A DNA stretch of 64,000 nt from Dicaeum eximium (Eukaryota; Chordata; Aves; Passeriformes; Dicaeidae): the NCBI GenBank assembly GCA_013396995.1, contig VWZP01010273.1, forward strand, positions 1,209,003 to 1,273,002. Reading direction: 5' to 3'. A model generated the notes under the pieces. That model worked only from the letters and a program-made list of their open reading frames with translations, did no database searches and was not told the origin of the DNA. This document shows, in pieces, positions 25,201 through 40,200 of the stretch; the stretch's first letter is position 1, and every line of letters starts with the position of its first letter. A program made the translations under genes and the position numbers.

Positions 25201-28200
25201 TGTGAATATGTTAAGTTGATTGTTTTGCCTTTTTAAATGCTTAATTGGACCTGCAGAGATACGTGGGTTATTCAAACCACTTTCCCTTCCAGTGAAAACC
25301 CCTATTTTGTACATAGAAATCTGATCTTGTCATCTCATCCGAGCATCAAAAGCAGTTGCAGAAATTCTCCCTTGATATTTACATGAATGTACTCTCTAAC
25401 TTACTCCACTTCTATAGATCTCTGGGAGGCAATATTTTCATTTAAATGCAGATTTCATTAAACCTTAGGTTAAAATGTCTAGAAGTGATGCCTGGGCCCT
25501 ACCTTGGCAGAAAGTTCTAATTTTTCTTAGCTAGTCAGCCACAGAATAATTCTCATATTTCAATGACAGAATTTCATTTTTCTTTAAAAAAAACAGAACT
25601 TTGTTTCTTTTGACAAAACTTCAATCATACAAGGTGTTAAATTAAAATTCATCTTTTTCCCATACACTTATAACTACTCTGTTGCCTCAGCAGCTAGAAA
25701 AAAAGGATTACGCTTTTTTTCTGTAAGCCTGGCCAAATGGTCAATGATCAGAAAATTCGCAAGAAAAATATATTATGTAATTATTAGTTAAAATTTTATT
25801 ACTTTGCAGTTAGTTAACTAAGAGACAGCTCCTTGTATTTCATTACTTTGTATATGCACCTGTAAATTCTCCCCTAAGTACTGGTTCTCACCTTTTCAGT
25901 TAGTTTCGCTCTGTTTTGTGGTTCCTGACCTCTGTCATTTTAACACACCAGTATAATGATTCAGCACAGCATAAACTGCCTGAAGTATTAGATAAATTGA
26001 ATGTATGCATATGGACTGTTTAATGTGTTTGCAGTAGGCTGGGTTCTTGGGCTTGCTGTCTGTATAGATCACTACGCATACCACGTGTATTTATGTTGAA
26101 ATCCCCGTGGACATGGCAGCAGTCAACTGCTACAGCACAAAAATTGATCCAAGCCACAAGGCCATTGCTGGAGGTCTCTTATTCCTCCTGAACAGTTATG
26201 GTAGGTTTCATATTCCTGCCTCATATAATTTTCTCTTTTACCCCAGTCTCTGAACACGTACTGAGACGTCAAAATTCTTGCACATTCTGTAGAGTGGCAT
26301 TATTATTTGTAGTGAGTGTTTCACTCTCAATAATCCAAAGAAATGTCCGTTGTGCACTAACATGTTTACTTACACAGTAAAATAGTCAGGATTGTTAAAA
26401 AAGGCTAAATACATACCCACAAAAGAGATTACTCTGAATCATCTCCACCTTTACTGTGACAAGTTTTGTTATCAGTATTAGTAATTGAATGTATGTGTGT
26501 GCACCAAGAGTAAAAGCATTTTAAAGGGCTTTAAAAAGGTAAGTCATTCTTTCTCATTTAAAAAAAGCATCTAACATAATATAAATGAAAGTCAATTCAA
26601 TTTTATTTTTATTTAAATAATGTATATTTATATTTCATTTCCAATTTATGTGGATTTTGGGGGGTTTGTGTCTGTGTTGGCTATCAAAAGTCATTGAGCT
26701 TTGAAAGGGTAATTAGTTTAGATCAGTAGCAAATGTAATCTTAGTATCAGTACTTCATTATTCATAGAGAGAAACTAGAGCATGGAGCACTTTGTCAATT
26801 TTTAAATGTTTTTCTCACTACAGTGTTTCCTCAAAGGGCAAAGTAATGAATCATAAATTAACAAACATCAGGTTGACTAAAGTGTTTTTTTTCTTTTCTT
26901 CTCTGTTTCTCTCCTTTTCTCCTGCACATCATACTCAGATTGGTTCTCTCCTCTGTTTCGGACTACTTTGCAGCAATGTTCACTAATGATGTAAGGGAAG
27001 CAAGACAGGAAGAAATCAAGATGGAAGGTGTGGAGCCAAAGGCATTGTGGGCTCTGGTTCAATATGCATATACAGGTAATTGAAGTAAAAATAGGATTTT
27101 CATCTAATGAGTTGTCCTCATGTGAGCATTGTATTCCATTACTAGATTTCAGATGCTCTCTACAAATTATTCACATTATATAAATTCCTATAAATAAATA
27201 AAAATAAATCATAGAATATCCTGAGTTGGAACCAACCTACAAGGATTCTCAAAGTCTAACTCCTGACCCTGCTCAGAAAACCCCAACAATCACACCATGT
27301 GTCCCAGAGTGTTTTCCAAGCACTACTTGAGCTCTGTCAGGCTGGTGCTGTGACCACTTCCCTGGGGAGTCTGTTCCAGTGCCCAGCTACCCTCTGGGAA
27401 AAGGAACCTTTTCCTAACCCCCTGACATAGACAGCTTCAGGCCATTCCCTTGGGTCCTGTCACCAGTCAGCAGAGAGAAAAGATGAGTGCCTTCCTCTCC
27501 CCTTCCCTGGTGAGGAAGCTGTGGACAGCAATTAGGTCTCATTGCTGTTATCTGAGACAACCTGATAGGATAAAGTTTCTCTGATAATACTGTATTCAGT
27601 TAGTTAACAAATTATGTGAATCTATTAAATGTATCGTGACTGACAAAAAAAGGAATCTCATTAGGATTCCCTTTCCTTACATCATTATAGATACTAATTT
27701 TGAAAACTATTAGTTATGTAATGCTGAGGATGATGTTTAATAAGCCTTCTATTTTGTCATATAATCTGTAAATAATTCTGTTGCCTTGGGGTTTTAGGGA
27801 ATTTTTAAGATTATAAGAGCAAATTAATGTGATTTTCTTTTTGATGTTACTAGGTCGCCTTGAATTAAAAGAAGATAACATTGAGTGCCTGTTGTCTACA
27901 GCTTGCCTTCTTCAGCTCTCTCAGGTTGTAGAAGCATGCTGTAAGTTCCTAATGAAGCAGCTTCACCCATCCAATTGCCTTGGAATCCGATCTTTTGCTG
28001 ATGCGCAGGGTTGCACTGACTTGCACAAGGTGGCTCACAATTACACTATGGTATGTTGTTACACTAAGTATCATCTGCTTGATTGAGTAAGGAAAATACA
28101 GAATGTTTTCCTCAATACAGCACTAATGATTTTCCCCCAGAAAGCCTTCATCATTTTCAAACAAGAATGCTTATATGTTCCCATGATGAAAAATGACAAA

Positions 28201-31200
28201 ACCAGCAAAGTTGCTGGTTTAGAGTTGGAAGGAAATACACAAGCATAAATGGGATTGTGGGGTATGCATTTAATAAAATATTTCAAAAGCTTGTTCTTTC
28301 TGACAGTCAAAAACTACAGACTTCACAGTGGGAAAGCTGCCATCGCGTATCCCAAAATTAGACATTACTAAATGGAAGTGTAGAGTTCCTTTTTTGTAAT
28401 GAACTGGAGTAATCACGTTCTAAGTTATACGTCGGGTATGAATGTGGGCATTCCACAATATGGATTCTGCATTATCCTTAATAACTTAGCAATGGGATGT
28501 CAGGCATCAAAGAATTTAATCTTAGGCTAGGTAATATGTGACTAAATACAAATTTGCCAATTATATTTTTGAGTTAACTTACAGAAATTCAGACTTACCA
28601 ACTTAAGTAAATTTCATCTGCTTAACAGTCATCCTTTTATTTTAATAAAAAATGTTCTTTTTTTTCTTCTCACAAGTGTATTTTAGTAAACTTGTCGGAA
28701 GAAGGCAGGAGAACTATCTCTGAAGCAAGTCAGTTCATCTGCTCTTTGTGGTTTTGTGAGGCATTTTGCTCACTTGTTGATGAAATTTTGCCTAAGTAAG
28801 CTCTTGGGATCTGAATGAGGGCATGTAGATACTGCATAAGAGATGTGAGAATGAAGATAGTACTTAATTTGCTTGCGTGTCATGGCATTACCTTGCCATT
28901 ACAATATTGGCTTAGATCCAAGAGTTGTACTTTATGACTTGTAATTAGTATTAGAAATCTGTGGCTCTTCCTCTGACTGCTTTAGGTTTTGCTGGTTTAA
29001 AACCATTTTTTTAAAAATTACTTCTTCTTGGCTTAATTTATTTTAGTATATATAGCAGTTTAAGATAGGTTTTTTTTCATATACAAGACAATGTTCTTCC
29101 ATAGTGATCTCTCACATATTTAATATCATGGACACACAGATTTACTGAGGCAGATCAATAAATAATGTGCAGATCGTAACTTAAATTTTTCTATTCTTCA
29201 TCTTCATTATTGCTCAAACAAAAGTAAGGAGACTGCAGTTAGGTAGAATGTGCAGTGAAACAGTAAAGTAAATATGGCTTATGCCTTTGAGGAGTATTAG
29301 AATTTATGTTGAGTGAGACCAGTGATAGAAAAAAATATGTGAAAAGAGAAACTCCCTCCTCTGACCTACTTGTTCTTTTTCAGAATAAGTGTGTATTTTG
29401 GTCTCGGCTATTGTAATGTCCTTTATAAGGGAACTGCCAAGATCAGAATAGTAAGAATTATTAAATTAACGCATCCTTAAAGGGGAATGTTGGCTTCCAG
29501 TCTTAATATCCTGACTGGCAATTCATGACTTAGGGAAAATAGGGACTGTTAACTTTCTAAAAGCCATTCTTTTGCAGCACCTATCTTTTGTTCAGACCAG
29601 AGGAAAACAGTTCTGTGCCTTTTGGCCGTTGTTTACTTCAGTGGCAAAATTGTTGCTTTTAAGGCTTTGATGTGAATGAAATACAAATTAGGTGGATTTT
29701 GAAAAGCCATTTTCAAAACTAATTAGTTGTGCTAGATGGATTTTTCCCAAGGCCTCTTTAATGTTGTTTAGTTCCAACAGAGACATTAAATTGAATTTTA
29801 GTAATAATGAGTAATAGAGAAGCAGCTTCTTTATTTTGAAATGAATGTTGCTATGGAAACTGCATAGAAATGTCTAGTCCAATTGAATCTTCAATTAAAA
29901 TAAATCCCCAGGTAATTTCATTTGTTTAAAAGCTGTTTGAAAAAAGAAAATCTTCAACACTAGTAAGTGCTAGGTACTTGATACTATTTCCATTACGAAG
30001 TATTAGAGTGTAAGGGTTAAGTACACCTGTAGTAGCTGGCAAAATTCTCTTTGTTAAAACAGGGAATTATTTTTATGCTGCATTGGGCTGCATAGAACAG
30101 TGTGGCATTATACTGAGTTTATAGTTTTGGTTCTTTTAAAATACTTGTAGCAGAAGTAGTGAATAGTATAAAATACTTAAATTTTCATTTACACGTGTTA
30201 TTTTCTATGAGGTTTTGTTTGACAGAAAAAAAAACCTGATTGCCACTTAATATTTTTACAAGTAAAACAACTTCTCTGTTTTAAAGGTTTTTATGACACA
30301 TGTAATAAGTTTGTAATCATCTTACCTGCTTCATTAAAATACCTTTTTACATGAAGATTTGAAATCCAGGTGAAATGAGCATTTGTTTAAACTGGAGGAT
30401 GAATCTGTGAGTTATTCCATTAAGTCTGCCTCTGTTAATAGGGTTCTTCTGTCCAAGTAAAGTACGTTAGTCATTGGAAAGCAGCAGCATGATTAAAATA
30501 AATAATAATAATAATAATAAGGATTTGGATGCTGCATTTCTTCATATTACAGATGTATATGATGCTAAAAGGACTGAAGTGTTGCACTACTTTATTGCTT
30601 ACTGTGTTGGCAGTTGATAAGTTGTTTTGACAGAGGGGAACAGTTTATCAAAACTGCTCGATTATTGGCATTACAAGCTTAAAAAATCCTCAATATACAT
30701 GAAGTGAAACATGAAATTAACTGAAGTGCTTAGTAGTATCTTTAATGCTATATAAAGAGCAACTCTGATTTTGACACATCACAGTTCTAAAATAGAGTTG
30801 ATAGAATCAAGAAATGTGTCTGAGTAAAGGTATCTTTTGAGCAAAGGTTGTTCTGTTTTGCTGTGGTTCATATATAGTATTTAGGGCATACAATTATAAA
30901 TTTAGAAATTTTATTAGACTGGCCATATTGTATCTGTTTGCATTAACAAATTTGTAATGGCATTTTTGCACAAAATGCCTTCTGCACATTTTTATTGCCA
31001 TCTTCAAGGTCAGAACAAACATCCCTTTTTGACATCTTGTTTGTTTGAAACAATTGATAGTGTACCTTGAATGAAAACCAATAGATCCTTTTCCACCAAA
31101 AAGGAAACAAAAGGGAAGTTAGTACTTTGAGATGAGGAAAAGCTAGCTTGTGTTATTTCCAGAACATGAAATATCTGTGATGACTAGTGAGATGTTCTTA

Positions 31201-34200
31201 GGTAAGTGTCAGTAGTTTCTTCAGCAGCCAGATTTTAACTTTCTGATTTACAACTAAAAAAGAAAGAGCAGACATTCAAAACTTTGTGTGATGGTGCCTG
31301 AGTTAGTCCCTGTGTGATTGTTGCTGAGCTGTGCATGCTTCAAGCAGATTGAAAAGTCACTTTGATTTTCATCAAAAGTCTTCAGAAAGTACATGAGCAG
31401 TGATAGTATTACAAGATTCAGATAAAGTTAGTTTTGGAATTTGTGTGGTTTCTGAGCAAGCCAGTGGATGTATAAAAAGAAAAACTTTAAAGTACAGAGT
31501 AATAGAGTAATAGATTGGGTGCAAGCACAGAAATAGGTAGTTTTGCAGAAGAAAAGGTGTGGCACACTTAGACTTGCTTTCTCCTGTAAGGCAGTAGTTG
31601 GGTAACAAAAAATCATGGATTTATGATTTGGAAGAAAGAACTAAAGAGGGATAATTTGTCTTTTTTTTTCTTGCAACAGTCAGGACAGTTTTTTCTTTTT
31701 TTTTAGTTGGGAGCGTGAAGAGAGGAGAAATTTAAATGCTTTTTGTCCATAAAGGGCCAGAACCATTGATTGTGATAGTGCCTAAAACAAGGATTTTACA
31801 TTCTTGCACCTAAAATTGCAGTCCAAAATATCCTGGTCAGTAATCAATGACTTGGAAAATACTCATTCACTTTCTTTTCACCTGTGAAAACCCAAGATAT
31901 TTTTGTCTTTCAAGTTCCCTCAAGTTCCCTTATTGTGCCTAGCACAATAGATCAGTACTGCTTTGCATGCTGCTCAACCTGTTTTGGAATCCAGAAACAG
32001 TGCAACGAGGAGTCAAGCTACAGTAGCTGTACTCTAAACAAACCCTGCACACAGTGCAAGTATTAGGTTGGTTGATTGTTTAACACATCAGTCAAATCTG
32101 AGTAAAAGTAAAGAAGGTGGTATCTAACAGCTGTTTGACTATTAATAGTTTACTAGGAAGTCAGATAGCTTAGTTCTTAGTGAATTCATACTTAGTTGAC
32201 TAGTGGACTGAAGCAGTCAGCAGACAAAATAACATTTCCTGTTTGCTCTCATTCAAATCTTGAGAGTTAAACACCTCTTGCTTTTTGGTTGCCCAAGTTC
32301 AAAGTTTAAGCAGAGCCCCGTGGTTAGAGGTGCCTGTCGGGCAGCCTCAGTCCCTCTCAACCTGCTGGTGTCTGATGCTCTCCAAGGTTTTCATCCCTCT
32401 GACACAGTGTGCAGGGAGACTAACCACCTCACTGAATCCCACTGTAGGGATTAAGTATCATTTAGATTACACATAATGACATCTTATTTTTTATGTGCTC
32501 CTAATATTTTTTTGTTCTGTACCAAGTCCAAGGCAGATCTGTCGTTAAGAGTATCAATATTAATCACTCTGCAGAAGAATGCTGAAGAATGACTTTGAGG
32601 TTATGATGTGAATGAGCAGTACCCAGCATTGAGCATGAGGACTGCATGTCGCTGTCTTGGTGAATAGATAAACCTCAGGCTGCTTGTTTGATAAAGTTTC
32701 CAAGCTCTTTGAGGAGCTCATTTTGGGGTTGGGAAATTCTGTTTACTTTCAGGACCAGAAAGCAAGGGATTGAAACTGCAGACCGTTTGTTCTCTGAAAT
32801 GTCCTGTTCTTCCACAGAGAGTTCCCATAAGAAGAAGGAAAGAAAAGGCTAATGAGGAGCTTAAGAATGCTAGGAGATACACTGGCTCCTTCTTTTTGTC
32901 TTCAGAATCTCTGTTTGTAAAGGAAGAGGAATTTTCAGATTCTGGTTATTTAAAAAAACAGACGTAGGACAAAGAGTGCCTGTATTCCCAGTGGAATGCT
33001 TTGATACTCTGCTCAAAAGGAGTCTCTGCTTTAAAAATAGAATGGGAGCAAGAGGAAATAGAACTTGTTCCCATCAGAAAGCAATGGTCTGCAAGCAACA
33101 AGAAGGAAAATCAGGCTTTTTACTCGTAACAGCTGTTCAAGTGATGAAATCCAGTTGGAAAAAAGCTTTTCAAAGAGGATCCCGGATTGACTTATACAAG
33201 ATCAGCTTGTTGTTGCCTCCAGAGACAAAAGAACTTTCATGCAAGTGCTTTCCCCCTCCTCTTCCTGTGATCTGCATAGACAATTTGGAAAGTTTAAGGT
33301 AGAAAGTGTTGGTGTTTTCCTTCGTCAGAGCTCACTGCCTGTTCATTCAGCAAAACTAAAAGCACAGCTCCAGCTTGCATACCCTCTAGGAAAAAGAACC
33401 AAGAAAAAAGCAGCCAGTGGAAAAAATGAACTCAGTGGAATATGAATTCCTGTGAACTGTGTGTTTAAACTGTGGAAATAATTTTGATCACTTCTCAGAT
33501 TCAATTTTACTGCCAGGCATTTAATATCAGAGTGGAATAAATAGCAATGCATGTGTCGTGCTTCTGAATATTGGTACAGTCCTTTCACTGCTTTTAATTA
33601 ATATAGTTGTTCATTTTAAATTTTATTTTGTAATACAAATAGTTCAAGGAATTAAAGAGGAAATGACAACTTTATCTCCCTTCTAATCTACTACAGCTTT
33701 CACTTGGAAGTACTTTTTTTGTGTAGACAATTGGATCTTTGTTGTAGGAAAGCTTTTCAGAAATTAAATATTTTCAGATATTAAATGTGAAAGTTTTCTT
33801 TCCAAATTCTATCCACAAGTAGAATCATGTACACCGATAACATTTTCAGTTATTTTCCTGCTTTCCAGAATTACCCATGGAGTGGATCTTTCCCCTTACA
33901 TATCTTGTAGCCATCTTATATACATCTGGTTTTCATGTAAGATGAACTGTTTACACCTAATTAGGTTTTTCCTCTTAGCTCATCTTTTTTTTTAATCAGT
34001 CAGTATCTTTGGAGTACTGAGGTATAGCTTTGAAAGCATTAGACCAAGCAATAAAAAAGAAGTATTAACTTTTTTGCTTTGTTGCCATGATGCCCACTGT
34101 GTATATAATGCCAAACTGTACTGTTGTTTTTGTTGCCGTTTTAAATACTAAATCCAGACCTGTTTTGCAGTGCACCTCTTGCTTCTTCTTGTGAGTTTCT

Positions 34201-37200
34201 CCCCTTTTTGACCTAAAAATCCTATTTTTTTCCAATATGTCTTCTAATCTACAGTTTTTTTATTAGCATGCAGTTCTTTCTTTTTTAAATCATTAAACAA
34301 GACACGAAGGCTGATTTTCATATTAGGCCCGCTTAGACTTCCATGTTTGCAGATTTAACACATTTTCTTCTCCAGGTGTTTTAGAGGTGCGTGTGATGGT
34401 AGACCAAAACCAGCATCCCATTAGCTGGCTATCTAGCAATTCACAGTGCCTTTAATAAATTGATTGTAACGTTGTTATCATCATGAAGTTACTCTCAGTT
34501 TTGAGCGTGAATTTAGCTGGAGTTTGAGCTACCAAAGTACAAGAATATTTTGTGATTTTACTTTTCTGCTTTTGCTTACTTTGCTTTGCTGCCTTGTAAA
34601 GGTATATGGGGAGAGAGGATAGACATAACATCACCCTTTTGTGTTACATTCAGGTTTTTCACTGTAAGTTCATGGTGCTGATTGTGTTTCTACATACTTC
34701 TGCTATTTCAGCCTAAACTGATCAGAGTCCTTACAGAATATGCTGCAAGTCCTCAGATTATGAAGTAATCAAATAGCAGCATAGGATGTGTTACATATTA
34801 TGACTTTGAAGTAAGGATTTGTTGCTGAAAATGACAGCATGAAAGTTAGAAGATTGAATCCTATCAGAATAAATATTGTTAGTGTAGCAAGGCATGTGTA
34901 ATATTGTGGATTCTTTGTATGTTTTGCTCCCTAGTCAAATCAGATCGATTGTATAAAACCTACAAAATAGTAAAATAAACTTAAAATAATCCATTTAAAA
35001 TCAACAATAAAATTGTTAGTGTTCTTTATTTCCTCTGAAAACTTACTGCCACATTTTCGTCTAGCAGTAATGAAAACAATTACATGTGCCCAGTTGTTGT
35101 AGTGTGTTGTGCTCTTTGCTTGACAACAGGAACAAACTGCATCTTTTTAATACTTCAGAGAGTATTTCTTCACTTTGCAGTGCCAAGATAGTAACACACA
35201 CAACCTATGGCTCATTTCTGCCTGTCTGTACACTTCCCTCAGTTGTTTCAGCACATCTGTCTGTGAGACTGAATGATTGAGTTGGGGAAATGATTAGGGG
35301 TGAAAATAATTCAGTACTTTACCTTTTTTTTTTGGTCTTCCTCCCAAGTCAGTACTCCAGTGGGACAACTGAGACATGGCATGAAGTGAGGGAAAAGAGG
35401 GGAGGATACAGCAGGTGTTCCATAAAATGTCTTCAAAGTATGATGTTGCCTCTATTAAAATACTTTTTTTTTTCAGGAAAACTTCATGGAAGTAATTAGA
35501 AATCAGGAATTTCTGCTATTGCCAGCCACTGAAATTGCTAAGCTTTTAGCAAGTGATGACATGAATATTCCTAATGAAGAAACTATACTGAATGCACTAC
35601 TTACATGGGTTCGACATGATTTGGAACAGAGAAGGAAAGATCTCAGTAAACTCCTGGCTTACATTAGACTGCCTCTGCTTGCTCCACAAGTAAATTGTTC
35701 AGTTCCTCTCTAGTTTGTACCATGGTTACAGTGGGCATAATGTCTAGAGCACAAATATATTGATAGTGACAAGTCATAAAATTTATAATGATCTGGATTC
35801 TTAGAGCTGCATGTAAGAATTTAGCACGTTGTATAGGCATGATAGTTTGTGTCTCTTTGTAAACTGCAGCATACAACTGATGGTAGGACACAATAAGGAG
35901 GGGAGCTTCTAGAAAAAGTTCTTTTTCTTGCCTATAAAAATGTTTATCAAGGATTTCTTAGTCACTAGAAGCTGTGTCCTTTTTTAATTTCTTCTGTATA
36001 GAACCTACACAGTTTATTGGCTCATTATATTTCCTTAATGTAGAAATAGTTAGGAAATGCAATTTGAATTAATTGTTTGGAGTAGTTTTTCTTCTATTAA
36101 CTCTTGATAGGCCATCATTGGGTACTTCTTGTTCTTCTCAGTCAACTTTTTCTCCTTCTTAGAGAAGATTAACAGAGACTGTTGAGGAAACTTTGGGCTC
36201 AGTTTGTTTAAGTAGTTGTGAATTACAATTTTCCTAGTCCCATAGGAGTGACTGCTCTTGTTAGTCTTGTACTGATTCCCTCAAAGGTAGGGAGGCCCTG
36301 TAGAGAGCTCTCCACAGATTAGAGGACTGGGCAATCACCAACTGTACAAAGTTTAACAAGGAAAAGCACCAGACTCTGCACCTGGCAACCCTGGATGTAG
36401 AGACAGACTGGGGAATGAGATGCTGGAAAGCAGTGCCACAGAAAGGGACCTGGGGGTCCTGGTCAAGAGAAAGTTGATGTGAATCAGCAGTGTCCTGGCA
36501 GCCAGGAGGGCCAACCCTGTCTAGGGGGGCATCAGGCACAGCATTGTCAACTGGGCAAGGGAGGGGATTGTCCCCTCTGCTCTGCACTGGTGCAGCTTCA
36601 TCTTGAATATTGTGTGCAGTTTTGGGCACCACAGAGTAAGAAGGATCTAAAGCTATTAGAAAGTGTCCAAAGGAGGGCAACAAAGATGGTGAAGGGCCTT
36701 GAGGGGAAGCCCTCAAGTATAAAGAGCGGCTGAGGGCACTTGGTCTGTTCAGCCTGGACAAAAGAAGACTGAGCAGACACCTCGTTGCAGTTACAATTCC
36801 CTTGTGAGGAAAAGAGGCAGAGGAAGATATGAAAGTAAAGAATGAGATTAAGTGCCCTCTACTAATTTACATGAGAACACTTCATTTGCTATTTTAAATA
36901 GTGAGAACTTTAGCCACTTAGAGAAATGGTGCAGAAATCTCAGTTTTCTGAAAATCACTGATGAAGGGCTGTGAAAAGGTTTTTTTATTCTCTCTGTGAT
37001 GGTTAGTTATGTTTTCTGTCATATTTTGTGTTATTTTGCCTGATACTGAGGTGTTCATGTTTAGCCATCTGTACTTGCCTGAATGTCTTCTGGAAGCATG
37101 GTTATCATATTTGCCACTTCGCAGCCCTAAGGCAGCTTTATTATATATAGCCATATTGTGCACATCTGTTTCACAGCAAGTCCCTTTAGTACTTCTGATG

Positions 37201-40200
37201 ACTGCTGTCACAGCAGTTTTGTACCTGTTAGCTGTTGGCTGTCAACAGCTCAATAATGACATCTCATTCTGGTTTGTGGACTTGCATGTCTAATATTCAC
37301 AACGTGTTTGGATTTTGGGTTTTCAGAGGCATCTGCCTTTTTCTCTCTCTTTTTCTGACAAATGTCCAAATCCCAGCGGGGCGCTTCATTTATTTTTTCT
37401 CTGTTATTCATGCCATGTTGTGCAGCTCAGAAAAATGCCAGTTTCCAGACTTCTAATAATTAGAATGTGACTCTCAACCTAATATATTTTTTTTCCTGCA
37501 GTTTGATAAATATGGAGTACAAACCACTTTAGAATCTGAATTTAAAAACTTCTGTTAGTAGTCTTTAGTTGAATTTTATTTATACTTAAGATTTTATAGT
37601 TGCCAAATTTACTTGCAAGCTTGATATAAAAATTCTAACAAAGGCTTTTATTAAATGATACACTGTGATCTTTGTCACTGTCAGGGTGAGGAACAGAATA
37701 TATATTACAATGTTAAGCATATGCTGAAAGGGCTTTTACAGACCTCTGCATTGGGTGGATTTGGGAATAAAAGCATGAGGTTGAACTGACTTAGATACCC
37801 AGAACCTGTTTCCATTTTCTTGAACATTGCTGCACAGCTCTGGAGCTCAAGGAGATTGTTTCCTTCCTTTGGACCATTAAGCATAAATCTTCCATTAGAT
37901 AATCATCCATAAGATCAGATGGCCTTCCTCTTTAAATATTAATGAATTAATTTATTTATTTGATGGTTGCACTCAAAATGTGAATGTTCTGTTTATTAGT
38001 TTATTTTTACCTTAGGTTTTTTTATATGACCATTTTGAAAATACAGAGGTTTTAAATCAGCCAGTGGAAATGTTTGTATAAAATATTATTTTGGTAATTG
38101 TGGCTTTATTTTTCATGTGGTTTATAGCAATACAGCTTGTTTGATTTTCTTTCTTTTTCCCAGTTTTTGGCAGATATGGAGAACAACGCACTCTTTAGGG
38201 ATGACATTGAATGTCAAAAACTCATTATGGAAGCAATGAAGTACCATCTGTTGCCAGAGAGACGACCTATGTTGCAAAGCCCTCGCACCAAACCTAGAAA
38301 ATCTACAGTGGGCGTTTTGTTTGCAGTTGGAGGAATGGATGCAACAAAAGGTATTGGCTTATGTAATGTTTAGCTGATGAGCTGTTTTGATTCTTTTTAA
38401 AATAAATGTTTGATAGATTTTTTTACAACCTGTTAAAAATAAAATTCAAGGATTCGGTAGTACAGAACATGAAACATCTAAAGTGTATATTGTTTATTAG
38501 GTTAAAAAGGCCTATATATCTTTGAGACTACTGTAAATATTCTGGAATTTAGAGTTCTGATTTAAAATTACCATAGGAATAGCTGATTTCTGAGTAGTGA
38601 AGTATTTAATTGAATACAAACTAATCTTTATTTACTTGAGGGGGCAGTAATTTAGAAAAGGAAGAAAATGTCTGAAAGGCCTCAAAGGTGACCTACACAT
38701 GCTTAAAAAAAGCCAAAACAACAAAAAATATTTTGACTAATTGTTAAATAGTTCTTTCACAGCTACTTGGATAATTTTTTCATAGAAAGTTCCATACTTT
38801 TTAATGGTAATTAGAAGGGATATGGTAAGTTAGGAAAGTTACAGCAGAGAAAGTGTTTTCTTTAAATTGTTGTTATAAAGCTGATTCTTGGTAGTTCATG
38901 TCACATACCATCAGTTTTTTTTTCTAATATTACAAAACAGTTGATCTCAACATATGATTGCATTCCACATGGTTGGTTTATATTCCTAATATTTGTATTT
39001 CTAAAGGCTTGATTCTGCAAAGCAGTTACAAAACCTGTTTTTTCTCCTGAAAAGCACCGAGAAAGTTATCCTTTTTAATGGTGCGGGTAATTGCTGAGAA
39101 GTCAGAAAAGACTGCTTGTCTACACAGACTTAAGAATATGCTGCAGGGTATCATGATGTCTTGTGGGATCAGCATATTCTTTTTCTGTATATAACTTGCA
39201 TATATTGTCATTTAGGAGCTACAAGCATTGAAAAATATGAACTTCGTACCAACACATGGACTCCAGTTGCAAACATGAATGGACGAAGATTACAGTTTGG
39301 AGTTGCAGTCTTAGATGAGAAATTGTTTGTTGTTGGTGGCAGAGATGGACTGAAAACACTGAATACTGTGGAGTGCTACAACCCTAGATCAAAAACTTGG
39401 AGTGTAATGCCACCAATGTCCACTCATCGTCACGGTCTTGGTATGTACAGCTCTGTAAAGGCTGAATGCATATTTTTTAAAGGTTACCTGTTTTAGAATT
39501 GGTCAATGAAACATTCAGAAATAAAGTTTTGTTTTGGGGGGGGGGGGGNNNNNNNNNNNNNNNNNNNNNNNNNNNNNNNNTGTTTTCATGCCAACTGCTT
39601 ATTCAATGTCCTTTCTCCTTCAGATTATATTGAAGATTGTATTTGGTAGCATCAGCTACCAAAAGAAATTTCTTTTTCAGTTTTGTGGTGCATATTGGAC
39701 TGTCACTAAGAAATTCTGATCTTTATTCCTCTTATCCAGAAGCAATTGTTTTTCATATCTGTGTTTTAGGAGTGGCTGTATTGGAAGGTCCCATGTATGC
39801 CGTAGGAGGACATGATGGCTGGAGCTACCTGAATACAGTAGAAAGATGGGACCCACAGGCTCGTCAGTGGAACTTTGTGGCTAGTATGTCAACTCCCAGG
39901 AGCACCGTTGGTGTAGCAATATTAAATGGAAAGTATGTGAAGGAATTTCTGTTTTCAAATTTAAAATCTCATTATTTTAATGTAATTCAAGGGCCATCTT
40001 AAATTACTGTTAATAATTTCTCTTGATAGATATCAGTTAGTAGCATTCAGAGCCAAGTTTCTTCATTCACAGAACAGATACTGTCCTGGGTCAAGCAAGC
40101 CTCTCCACAGCATGTCAAGTGTACTAGCATGCTCATCATTCTAGTGACTGTCAGCTGGACTTGCTTCAGTATGGCAAGATCTTTCTTATACCAAGATAAT

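Noticed and set aside
32260..33450. Cluster of open frames up to 108 codons in KLHL5 intron 4
   Set aside because: No recognisable motif, no splice sites that would join them in frame to exons 4 and 5, and the known KLHL5 protein is complete without them.
36261..36761. 166-codon minus-strand frame
   Set aside because: Antisense shadow of the CR1 copy at 36290-36835, whose own coding strand is plus.
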